Of a stretch of DNA of 64,000 bases, positions 26,989-34,269 are shown piece by piece. The number at the start of each line of letters is the position of its first letter. Positions within the stretch are counted from its first letter, which is position 1. The position numbers were made by a program, and so were the translations under genes. The stretch covers positions 80,001-144,000 of the forward strand of contig JADKEV010000007.1 of assembly GCA_016717855.1 (NCBI GenBank), read 5' to 3'. Source of the DNA: Betaproteobacteria bacterium (GTDB lineage Bacteria > Pseudomonadota > Gammaproteobacteria > Burkholderiales > Casimicrobiaceae). The notes under the pieces were generated by a model that was given only the letters and a program-made list of their open reading frames with translations, had not been told where the DNA came from and ran no database searches.

Positions 26989-27675
26989 TCAGTTGGAGTC
27001 TTCCTTGACCGCGGCAGGCTGTTCGTGAGCGGCGCCGGGCTTTGGCACTTCCTTCACTTCCGGCTTCGGCGCTTCCTTGACCTCATCAAGGCGATTCACG
27101 ATCACCGGCGCGTCGGCTTGTGCCTCCGGTTTGAGCACGATCGCTGGCAGCGCGGCTTGTTCCTCAAGAGCGGACCGGACGATCGGCTCAGCAGCCCTGT
27201 TCGTCGGCTTGACTCGGGATTCCGGCGCGCTGGCTCCTGCGCGACGCTGCACGGTTATCGCCGGTGCGCGATCCGCCTGGACGATCGGTGGAGCGACGGG
27301 CGCGTGAGCGATGGGAGCGCGAGCAACCTTGGCGGTAGCGGCAATCTCGCCATCGGATCTTGCCGCAGGCGCCGTCGCCTGTGGCGCAATGATCTGCTTC
27401 ATCACCGGCTCTGCGGGTTTGGTTTGAAGTATGACCGCCGGCGACGCCGGCGAAGATGTCGTGACCTCTCCCGGGCCGAACATGCCGAAGGGGTCCAGCA
27501 TCACAAAGGCGCCCATCGCCAACACGCTGAACAGCACGAAGCCGGAGACGTTTACCGCAGCATTCGCGGGTCTTGGCTCCGCAACATATCCTGCTACCCG
27601 AAAGTCGTTCAGTGTGCGCGGGCGGACCTGGCGGGGCGCACTTCCGGGAAAGGGTAGCGCAGGGTTGCTGGTCAT
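26989..27675 (-). CDS. Unknown single-pass membrane protein with Pro/Ala-rich C-terminal region
   Basis: Protein of 228 residues of unknown function. A charged N-terminus of about 40 residues (MTSNPALPFPGSAPRQVRPR) leads to one transmembrane helix (VSGFVLFSVLAMGAFVML, about 43-60), followed by a long Pro/Ala/Val-rich low-complexity region and Lys-Pro/Glu-Pro repeats near the end (KEAPKPEVKEVPKPG). This is the shape of TonB or a spacer protein, but there is no TonB C-terminal domain. A strong GAGGAGG site precedes the ATG at 27675. Its start overlaps the stop of the 71-residue frame at 27672 (ATGA), so the two are likely translated together. Confidence 0.65.
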   Translation of the reverse strand: MTSNPALPFPGSAPRQVRPRTLNDFRVAGYVAEPRPANAAVNVSGFVLFSVLAMGAFVMLDPFGMFGPGEVTTSSPASPAVILQTKPAEPVMKQIIAPQATAPAARSDGEIAATAKVARAPIAHAPVAPPIVQADRAPAITVQRRAGASAPESRVKPTNRAAEPIVRSALEEQAALPAIVLKPEAQADAPVIVNRLDEVKEAPKPEVKEVPKPGAAHEQPAAVKEDSN

Positions 27676-27887
27676 GGTGCCTCCTCAGAGGATCGAGTTG
27701 TGAAGCGCGGTTGCTTCAGGCGCACCGCGGAGCGTTCGAACTGGCTCGTCAGAGCGGCCTCTGGGTCGCAGGTATCGACCGATCTGCAAAGGCTGGAGCA
27801 GGAACCGCCAGGCACCAGCAACGCGGGAACCTCGGCAGACGATCGCGCGAGATTGCGCGCGGTAGTTTCGGCTTGTGCATGTTTCAT
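27672..27887 (-). CDS. Small hypothetical protein (71 aa), coupled to the downstream membrane protein
   Basis: Short frame starting at the ATG at 27887 with an AAGGAGGCGG ribosome site, opening MKHAQAETTARNLARSSAEV. It has three cysteines in the middle (CSSLCRSVDTCDPEA) and a charged tail, and no membrane helix. Its TGA overlaps the ATG of the 228-residue gene in the ATGA pattern, and that gene's ribosome site lies inside it, which supports real translation. I recognise no family. It lies 199 bases downstream of the Crp/Fnr gene on the same strand, so cotranscription is possible. Confidence 0.45.
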   Translation of the reverse strand: MKHAQAETTARNLARSSAEVPALLVPGGSCSSLCRSVDTCDPEAALTSQFERSAVRLKQPRFTTRSSEEAP

Positions 27888-28086
27888 TCCGCCTCCTTGC
27901 GACACATGGACAGATAGGTTCGAGCGCAGTGTGGCTCCCGCATGCGGCGAATGTACCCGTTGCAGGCAGGCGGGCCCGTAGGCGCGCGCGGCAGGACCGT
28001 GTAGGACTGGAGCGCATTCCGGTTGGCCGCAGGCGAGGCATGACGGACCGGTGATTTCCACGCCCGGCGCTGCGGCGCCCGCACCG

Positions 28087-28989
28087 CTACTTCATCGCGC
28101 GCAGGTAGTGGATCTCCTGCTTCGGTTGCGGGGCATGCAATTGCGGCCCGTCCTGACGTCCGCCGAGGGTCGCCAGAACGGGGGACAATACGCGCGGGAG
28201 CAACCGATCGAACGCCTGCTTGACCACCCCGTGGCATTCACACGATTGCGCTTCCAGGCCCTTCCTGTCCAGCACGGTAATGTGTCCGCGCCGATACTCG
28301 ATCAAGGCATCCGCCCGGAGCTTGCCGGCGGCGACGGTCACGCACTCGCGGCGCACACCGAGCGAGGCAGCGATCATCTCGTGGGTCAGCGCCATTTCCG
28401 TGCCCGCAGATCGGTCCAGGCTAGTCAGGAGGCAATGGCAAAGCTGCTGCCGGATCGAGTGGCGGCGGCTGCAGGCGGCGTTCTGGGCGACCTCGACCAT
28501 GAACGCCTGGGCATAGCAAAGCAGCAGATGCTGCAACGGCCCCGAACGGTCGAACTCCTGCTTGAGCATCCTCGCACTCAGCCGGTAGCCGTGGCCGGCG
28601 CATCGCACTTCGGCGAGCCCGGGCATCGCTTCGCCGGACATCAACAGTCCGAGCCCCAGCATCCCTTCATTGCCGACGATCGCGACTTCGGCCGCGGCGC
28701 CATCTTCCATGTCATAGACGAGCGACACGATCGAGGTCACCGGGAAGTAGACGTGCGGCGCGCGCTTGCCATATTGGCAGATCACGTCGCCCGGGGCCAT
28801 CTCGACACGCTCCAGGTGCGGCAACAATGCCCGCCGCGAAGAGTCGGGGAAACCCGCGAGCAGGCGATTCCGCAGCCGATCGTCCGCCAGGTCCGGCGGC
28901 TCAACAGCCAGGCCGCCTTTCACCAGCGAATACGGATGGCGGAACAAGCGATTCGATGCCGGATGCAATGCGGATGTGTGCGTGTTCAT
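28087..28989 (-). CDS. Crp/Fnr family transcriptional regulator
   Basis: Cyclic-nucleotide-binding-domain regulator with a winged-helix output. From the ATG at 28989 (ribosome site GAGGAAGAAA) it has 300 residues, longer than classical CRP, with about 45 extra residues at the N-terminus and about 35 at the C-terminus. The sensor domain runs from LLAGFPDSSRRALLPHLERV to about 165 (VICQYGKRAPHVYFPVTSIVSLV). The helix-turn-helix is in EMIAASLGVRRECVTVAAGKL. No Fnr-type cysteine cluster is present, so an oxygen-sensing Fe-S role is unlikely. The inducer is unknown. Confidence 0.85.
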   Translation of the reverse strand: MNTHTSALHPASNRLFRHPYSLVKGGLAVEPPDLADDRLRNRLLAGFPDSSRRALLPHLERVEMAPGDVICQYGKRAPHVYFPVTSIVSLVYDMEDGAAAEVAIVGNEGMLGLGLLMSGEAMPGLAEVRCAGHGYRLSARMLKQEFDRSGPLQHLLLCYAQAFMVEVAQNAACSRRHSIRQQLCHCLLTSLDRSAGTEMALTHEMIAASLGVRRECVTVAAGKLRADALIEYRRGHITVLDRKGLEAQSCECHGVVKQAFDRLLPRVLSPVLATLGGRQDGPQLHAPQPKQEIHYLRAMK

Positions 28990-29153
28990 TTTCTTCCTCG
29001 CTTTGTGGAAACTCCGGGTGGTGAAGTGCGATCCGTCCGCCGTGACGCTACGGGCCAGCCGACGCGATCGCGAAGTTCTGCAACGACTCCTGCCAGACGA
29101 GTACCGTGGATTTTCCGGGAAGCGGGAAGTCAGGCAGTGTGATCCGCTTCGAT

Positions 29154-29351
29154 TCACCGGTGAGGAACTCGCCAGCCGTCCGGTCCGGCAGTGATTCCGT
29201 CGGGCGGCGCGTTGGCTGTGATCCCGGCCGTGAACTCGGTGATGATCTGGGACTGTGCGGCGGACGCCGCGAGTCCGATCAGCACCGAACCCAGCCATGC
29301 CGCGGCGATGCGGCGCATGGTGCTTCCGGAAAGTCGCTTGCTGTCGCGCAT
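29154..29351 (-). pseudogene. Remnant of a virginiamycin B lyase-like (Vgb) beta-propeller protein
   Basis: A 65-residue frame with an AGGAGA ribosome site before the ATG at 29351 and a signal peptide (MRRIAAAWLGSVLIGLAASA). The mature start IITEFTAGITANAPPDGITAGPDG is the hallmark first blade of Vgb-like secreted propellers, which normally continue NLWFTE for about 280 more residues. Here the frame changes to WRVPHR and stops, so most of the propeller is gone. The next bases downstream encode no further Vgb blades in any frame I could follow. A deletion after the first blade is the simplest reading. Confidence 0.6.
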
Positions 29352-29809
29352 GATCGATCTCCTGGCTTGGAGTTCGCGACGGGCCATGCGCCCGGTCAAG
29401 CGGCGGATGCCAGGGCCGGGCCGTTGCCGGCCACCCCCCGCCGCCGCGATTCTTCGCGAACCGATGGGACCGAGAATCCCACGCCGGCCGGGTACCGGCT
29501 ATCGGCAGCGCGGCAACCGCTTTGTAGGTTCATGCCTACGCGGCAAATGCAGAGGCGAGTGATGGTGCGATGAGCAAGGCGCTGCGTGACCGGGAGCGGC
29601 AACGACACGGTGAGCGCGCCGCGCGAATCCGCCCACATGCGCCCGGGACAGCGCGTCTGGTGTATGATGTCTGGCTTGTTTACCCGTTACGATTCAGGGC
29701 TGCAGGAGCGGGCGAAAAGCCACTTCCGCTGCGGCGAACGAGCCTCGCCGGGCAGCGCGAGTCCGCCGGTTGATGCCGGCGCTGGGAGAGAATCAGGGGA
29801 ATATGAAAC
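29352..29809. other. Intergenic region without a convincing gene
   Basis: About 460 bases between the lyase remnant and tRNA-Leu. Short frames on both strands lack ribosome sites and recognisable sequence. A small GTAGG/CCTAC inverted repeat lies at 29524-29539. Any promoter for rnr must lie here or inside the tRNA gene, but none is clear. Confidence 0.4.
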
Positions 29810-29896
29810 TGGTGCCCAGAAGAGGACTCGAACCTCCACAGTGTTGCCACCGCTAGGACCTGAACCTAGTGCGTCTACCAATTTCGCCATCTGGGC
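29810..29896 (-). tRNA. tRNA-Leu (anticodon CAG)
   Basis: Class II tRNA with a long variable arm, reading on the minus strand from 29896. The acceptor stem is GCCCAGA paired with TCTGGGC, the D-arm is GCGAAATTGGTAGACGC, and the anticodon loop TTCAGGT gives CAG (reads CUG). A G+C-rich variable arm follows, then the T-arm GAGGTTCGAGTCCTC. The discriminator is A and the CCA end is encoded (29810-29812). A strong sigma-70 promoter lies 10 bases upstream. Confidence 0.97.
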
Positions 29897-29906
29897 TGCG
29901 GCCCGA

Positions 29907-29936
29907 ATTATAGCGGCGAAAGCCGATTTACGTCAA
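29907..29936 (-). promoter_or_regulatory. tRNA-Leu promoter
   Basis: On the minus strand TTGACG (29936-29931) and TATAAT (29912-29907) are 18 bases apart, and the mature tRNA begins 10 bases beyond the -10 box, an ideal arrangement. The -35 box shares position 29936 with the rnr ATG on the other strand. Confidence 0.8.
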
Positions 29937-32176
29937 TGAACAAACCTCCATCACGCACGACCGGCCCGCGCCGGACCCCATCCACGGATGCCGATCGCCG
30001 CAGCCCGCGACGCTCTCAATCCGCACCGTCAATCGCCACGCCACCGGAACGCGCAGAGATACTCGCGATGCTGGCCGACCGCGGCGTGCCGCTGACCGCG
30101 GACGAGCTCGCGGGACTGCTGAAGGTCAAGCCCGACTCGCTGCTCGCGTTCCACAACCGCCTGCTGGCGATGGAGCGCGACGGCCAGTTGCTGCGCAATC
30201 GCAAGGGCGCGCTGTGCATCGTCGACAAGCTGGACCTGCTCGTGGGCCGGGTCGAAGGGCATCCGGATGGCTTCGGATTCCTGATCCGCGACGACAGCGG
30301 ACCGGACGTGTTCCTCGGCCCGGTCGAGATGCGCAAGGTGCTGCATGGCGATCGCGCCAGCGCGCGCATCACCGGCATCGACAAGCGCGGCCGGCCCGAA
30401 GGGGCCATCGTCGAAGTGCTCGAGCGCGCCAACACCCGCGTCGTCGGACGCATCTTCGAAGACCGCGGCGTGTGGTTTCTGGTGGCCGAGAACAAGCGCA
30501 TCAGCCAGGACCTGCTGGTCCCGCCCGACGGCAGGAAGGTCGGCCGCACCACCGCCAAGCCCGGGCAGATCGTCGTCGCCGAACTGATCACGCAGCCCAC
30601 CAAGCACACGCAGGCGCTCGCGCATGTCATCGAGATCCTCGGCAACTACACCGACCCGGGAATGGAAATCGAGATCGCGCTGCGCAAGCACGACCTTCCG
30701 CATGAATTCAGCGCCGCGGCCGCGCGCCAGGCCTCGCGCCTGCCCGCCGAAGTGCGCGCCGCCGACATCAAGAACCGCGAAGACATCCGCAAGCTGCCGC
30801 TGGTCACCATCGACGGCGAAACCGCCAAGGACTTCGATGACGCGGTCTACTGCGAGCCTGTCGGCGGCAAGGGCGGCGGCTTCCGGTTGATCGTGGCCAT
30901 CGCCGATGTCGGCCACTATGTCCGCGACGGCGACGGCCTGGACGGCGATGCGCGCGAGCGCGGCACGTCGGTGTATTTCCCCCGCCGGGTGATCCCGATG
31001 CTGCCCGAGGAACTGTCCAATGGATTGTGTTCGCTCAAGGCCGAAGTCGACCGCGTGTGCATGGTCTGCGACATGCGCATTTCCGCGGCGGGCGTCATCG
31101 ACGAGTACAAGTTCTATCCGGCGGTGATGCATTCGCAGGCGCGGCTGACCTACACGCAGGTATGGAACTGGCTGTCGGGCGCCGAGGCGCCGGTCGAGCC
31201 GCAGCACCGGCCGCTGCTGCCGCACCTGCGCAACCTGTACGCGCTCTACCAGGTGCTGGCGAAGTCGCGGAAGAAGCGCGGCGCGATCGACTTCGAGACC
31301 GTGGAGACCGTGCTCGAATTCAACGACCACGGGAAGATCGAGGCGGTGCATCCGTTGGTGCGCAACGACGCGCACCGGCTGATCGAGGAGTGCATGCTGG
31401 CGGCGAACGTGAGCGCCGCGGACTTCCTGATCAGCCGCCGCCAGGCGACGCTGTTCCGCGTCCACGAGGGCCCCACGCCCGAGAAGCTGGGCAACCTGCG
31501 CATCTTCCTGCACGGCGTCGGCCTGACGCTGGCCGGCGGCGACCGCCCGGCCGCCAAGGATTACGCGAAGCTGCTGGACAAGATCCGCGAGCGGCCGGAC
31601 TTCCTGCTGCTGCAGACCGTCCTGCTGCGCTCGCTGCAGCAGGCCGTGTACACCCCCGACAACAAGGGGCACTTCGGCCTCGCCTACGAGGCCTACGCGC
31701 ACTTCACCTCGCCCATCCGCCGCTATCCCGACCTGCTGACCCATCGCGCGATCAAGGCGGTGCTGGCCGGGGACCGCTACGCGCCGGGCGCGTGGGACGC
31801 GCTGGGCGCGAGCTGCTCGATGATGGAACGCCGCGCCGACGACGCCTCGCGCGACGTGACCAACTGGCTCAAGTGCTATTTCATGCGCGACCGCGTTGGC
31901 GAGACGTTCAGCGGCACCGTCAGTTCGGTGCAGCCGTTCGGCCTGTTCGTCACCCTCGACGAGGTGTTCGTCGACGGCCTGCTGCACATCAGCGAGCTCG
32001 GGCGCGACTACTTTCATCACGACCCCGCGCGCCATACAATCACGGGCGAGCGCGGCGGCATGGTTTATCGTCTGGCCGACCGGGTGCAGGTCAAGGTGGC
32101 GCGGGTCGACCTGGAGACGACCAAGATCGACTTCGTGCTCCCCGAGGGCGAAGCGCCGCCAGCGAGGACCCGTTGA
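29936..32176 (+). CDS. rnr: Ribonuclease R
   Basis: 3'-to-5' exoribonuclease that degrades structured RNA and acts in trans-translation quality control and rRNA turnover. It has 746 residues. An N-terminal helix-turn-helix region (ERAEILAMLADRGVPLTADELA) is followed by cold-shock domains, the RNB catalytic domain with TIDGETAKDFDDAVYCE (metal-binding Asp residues) and HFTSPIRRYPDLLTHR, and a C-terminal S1 domain (GETFSGTVSSVQPFGLFVTL). The Arg/Ser/Pro-rich first 35 residues are variable in the family. No good ribosome site precedes the ATG at 29936, and the start overlaps the divergent tRNA promoter. Confidence 0.96.
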   Translation: MNKPPSRTTGPRRTPSTDADRRSPRRSQSAPSIATPPERAEILAMLADRGVPLTADELAGLLKVKPDSLLAFHNRLLAMERDGQLLRNRKGALCIVDKLDLLVGRVEGHPDGFGFLIRDDSGPDVFLGPVEMRKVLHGDRASARITGIDKRGRPEGAIVEVLERANTRVVGRIFEDRGVWFLVAENKRISQDLLVPPDGRKVGRTTAKPGQIVVAELITQPTKHTQALAHVIEILGNYTDPGMEIEIALRKHDLPHEFSAAAARQASRLPAEVRAADIKNREDIRKLPLVTIDGETAKDFDDAVYCEPVGGKGGGFRLIVAIADVGHYVRDGDGLDGDARERGTSVYFPRRVIPMLPEELSNGLCSLKAEVDRVCMVCDMRISAAGVIDEYKFYPAVMHSQARLTYTQVWNWLSGAEAPVEPQHRPLLPHLRNLYALYQVLAKSRKKRGAIDFETVETVLEFNDHGKIEAVHPLVRNDAHRLIEECMLAANVSAADFLISRRQATLFRVHEGPTPEKLGNLRIFLHGVGLTLAGGDRPAAKDYAKLLDKIRERPDFLLLQTVLLRSLQQAVYTPDNKGHFGLAYEAYAHFTSPIRRYPDLLTHRAIKAVLAGDRYAPGAWDALGASCSMMERRADDASRDVTNWLKCYFMRDRVGETFSGTVSSVQPFGLFVTLDEVFVDGLLHISELGRDYFHHDPARHTITGERGGMVYRLADRVQVKVARVDLETTKIDFVLPEGEAPPARTR

Positions 32177-32235
32177 AACGGGCCGCGGGGCACTACAGCG
32201 CCGCGACAGCAACGAATGACGATTGGAGAACAGCC

Positions 32236-32871
32236 TTGGGTAACATGAAACTCGCGCGCCGCGCGGTGGCCGCTGGCGTCTTCACGCTCTACTGGTCCGC
32301 TGCCGGCACCGCCCTGGCCGGTCCCGCCGAACGCGTCGCCAATGCGATGCCCACGTGCGCTTGGTCGGACAAGCTGGTCGCCGGCCCGGTCGCCAAGCTG
32401 CCGGAAGCGTTCAAGTTGCGCGCCGTCCAACTTCCCAGCGGCGCCGCGCAGATCTCCGTCGTCGAAGGCTTCCGCCTTCCGATGGCCCAGGAAGGCAAGG
32501 ACGTGTTCGCCAACATCAAGATCGAGCAGTCGGAGACGGACAAGTTCGAGGCCGACCGCGAGACCATCATCGCCAACATGCGCTGGATCCTGTCCACCAG
32601 CAAGGATATGGAGACGCCGGAGCCGCTGCTGGTCAGCATGAACGGCTTCGAGGGCCCGATGATCAACCGGGCGGTGCTGACCGGCGCCACGCTCGCATTG
32701 ATCGCGCTGTTCAACGACAAGGAAAAGCTCGTCGTCACGATCTATCTCGAGAATGCGCCGCCGGAGAAGCGCGCGTTCTCGACGAAGGAAGAATGGAACG
32801 GCATGCGCGACCGCCTGTTCATTGCGCTGACCAGCTGCGCCGCCAAGGCGCTGGCGCCCTCCCCCAATTGA
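32236..32871 (+). CDS. Secreted protein of unknown function
   Basis: Protein of 211 residues from a TTG at 32236, which stands 7 bases after GGAG; an ATG nine bases later is the alternative. A signal peptide (MKLARRAVAAGVFTLYW, cleavage near TALAG) is followed by a soluble domain with no motif I recognise. The body has evenly spaced hydrophobic strands (AVQLPSGAAQISVVEGF, KLVVTIYLENAPPEK) and ends SCAAKALAPSPN. It is probably a periplasmic protein. It sits between rnr and serB, and its TGA overlaps the serB start (TTGA), so it is likely part of that operon. Confidence 0.7.
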   Translation: MGNMKLARRAVAAGVFTLYWSAAGTALAGPAERVANAMPTCAWSDKLVAGPVAKLPEAFKLRAVQLPSGAAQISVVEGFRLPMAQEGKDVFANIKIEQSETDKFEADRETIIANMRWILSTSKDMETPEPLLVSMNGFEGPMINRAVLTGATLALIALFNDKEKLVVTIYLENAPPEKRAFSTKEEWNGMRDRLFIALTSCAAKALAPSPN

Positions 32872-33701
32872 TTGATCTCGTCGTTCAGGCGCCGCGCCTG
32901 ACGGACGCCGACGTGGCCGGCTTGCTCCAGGTTTGCGAATCCGGTGCTGTCACGCGCCTGGCCGCGGGGGCGGTGCGGATTTCCGGCGTGGCGCCGACCG
33001 GCGCCATCGCCGCCCATTGCGCGGCCTGCCGTTTCGACTTTGCCCATGTGCCCCACGAGCGCCGGCTCGAGCGCGTGGGGCTGGTGGCGATGGACATGGA
33101 CTCCACGCTGATCACCATCGAGTGCATCGACGAGATCGCCGACATGCAGGGCATCAAGGCGCAGGTCGCCGCGATCACCGCCAGCACCATGCGCGGCGAG
33201 ATCGACTTCGCCGAGAGCCTGCGCCGCCGGGTGGGATTGCTGGCCGGCCTCGAGGTCGCGGCGCTGGAGCGGGTCTACGACGAGCGGTTGCGCCTCTCCC
33301 CCGGGGCGGAAGCGATGCTTGCCGCGTTCAAGGCGGCAGGCGCGTCGACAATGCTGGTCTCGGGCGGCTTCACCTTCTTTACCGACCGGCTAAAGGCGCG
33401 GCTGGGGCTCGATTTCACGACGTCCAACGTCCTGGAGATCGCCGCCGGCAGGCTCACCGGAAGGGTCGCGGGCGCCATCGTGGACTCTGCGGCCAAGGCG
33501 GAAGCGGTGCGCCGCGCGCGCGCGGAACCGGCGATGGCCGGGAAGATGGTGGTTGGCATCGGCGACGGCGCCAACGACCTGCCCATGTTCGCGGTCGCGG
33601 ATGTGAGCGTCGCCTACCATGCGAAACCGGTAGTGCGCGAACGCGCGACCTGCCGGATCGATTATTGCGGACTGGACGCGGTCGTCAATCTGTTCGCGTA
33701 G
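32868..33701 (+). CDS. serB: Phosphoserine phosphatase SerB
   Basis: HAD-superfamily enzyme making L-serine from phosphoserine, the last step of serine synthesis. The catalytic motif DMDST is at about residues 76-80 (D76 nucleophile, D78). Motif II is LVSGGFTFF and motif III/IV is GIGDGANDLPM. The best start is a TTG at 32868 overlapping the upstream stop (TTGA), giving 277 residues; no ATG stands ahead of the conserved region. There is a short N-terminal domain instead of a full ACT domain. It links with cysE further along, since serine feeds cysteine synthesis, but the two are on opposite strands. Confidence 0.93.
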   Translation: MIDLVVQAPRLTDADVAGLLQVCESGAVTRLAAGAVRISGVAPTGAIAAHCAACRFDFAHVPHERRLERVGLVAMDMDSTLITIECIDEIADMQGIKAQVAAITASTMRGEIDFAESLRRRVGLLAGLEVAALERVYDERLRLSPGAEAMLAAFKAAGASTMLVSGGFTFFTDRLKARLGLDFTTSNVLEIAAGRLTGRVAGAIVDSAAKAEAVRRARAEPAMAGKMVVGIGDGANDLPMFAVADVSVAYHAKPVVRERATCRIDYCGLDAVVNLFA

Positions 33702-33744
33702 GGCGGCCGCGCGGCGCCCGGCCCGCGCCGGCCGCGGTGAAGAA

Positions 33745-33936
33745 TCAGGCCTCCTCTATCCACGCCATCTGGATGGCTTCCAGTATCTTCTCGCCGCTGC
33801 GCGCCGGATCGTCGTCGAAGCCATCGAGGGCGCACACCCAGCGGTGCAGGTCGGTGAAGCGGACGGTCCGCGGATCGGCGTCCGGATGCGCATCCGCCAG
33901 CGCAATGGCAATGTCGAAAGTGTCGGTCCACTTCAT
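33745..33936 (-). CDS. iscX: Fe-S assembly protein IscX
   Basis: Small acidic protein (63 residues) that binds IscS and iron and modulates cluster assembly. The sequence MKWTDTFDIAIALADAHPDADP through FTDLHRWVCALDGFDDDP is the IscX family pattern. Two ATGs stand 6 bases apart; the second (33936) has AAGGA at ideal spacing, while the first (33942) overlaps the fdx stop. It is the last gene of the isc operon, as usual. Confidence 0.93.
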   Translation of the reverse strand: MKWTDTFDIAIALADAHPDADPRTVRFTDLHRWVCALDGFDDDPARSGEKILEAIQMAWIEEA

Positions 33937-33938
33937 GA

Positions 33939-34256
33939 TCATTCCTTCGCGTGATTGATGGAATACTTTGGAATCTCGATCACCAGGTCGGCAGCGGCGA
34001 CCTTGGCCTGGCATGACAGGCGCGATTGCGGCTCGAGTCCCCACGCGCGATCCAGCATGTCTTCTTCGTCTTCCTCCGGGCCCGCCAGCGAATCGAAGCC
34101 GCCGCGGACGATGACGTGGCAGGTCGTGCATGCGCACACTTTTTCGCAGGCATGCTCGATGTCGATGTCGTGCCGGAGCAGGTTGTCGCAGATCGACATC
34201 CCAGAGGTGGCCTCGAACTCGGCGCCCTGCGGACAGACATCCGCATGGGGAAGCAC
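33939..34256 (-). CDS. fdx: Isc-type [2Fe-2S] ferredoxin
   Basis: Electron donor for Fe-S assembly. As read from the GTG at 34256 it has 105 residues with the four cluster cysteines C37, C43, C46 and C82 (C-x5-C-x2-C and a distal Cys). The N-terminus looks one strand short: the family starts about six residues earlier. A GTG at 34273, overlapping the hscA stop, begins MSVRI in another frame, and joining it to VLPHADVCPQG would give a normal start if one base were missing near 34257-34265. So a small indel at the N-terminus is likely. iscX follows directly. Confidence 0.9.
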   Translation of the reverse strand: MLPHADVCPQGAEFEATSGMSICDNLLRHDIDIEHACEKVCACTTCHVIVRGGFDSLAGPEEDEEDMLDRAWGLEPQSRLSCQAKVAAADLVIEIPKYSINHAKE

Positions 34257-34269
34257 CTGATCCGCACGC

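Noticed and set aside
26960..26990. Terminator between the TonB receptor and the convergent gene
   Set aside because: A short GATCC/GGATC pairing exists but has no T run and only five pairs; not enough to call.
30029..32212. Minus-strand open frame of 727 residues
   Set aside because: Antisense to rnr, which is fully supported by its catalytic motifs.
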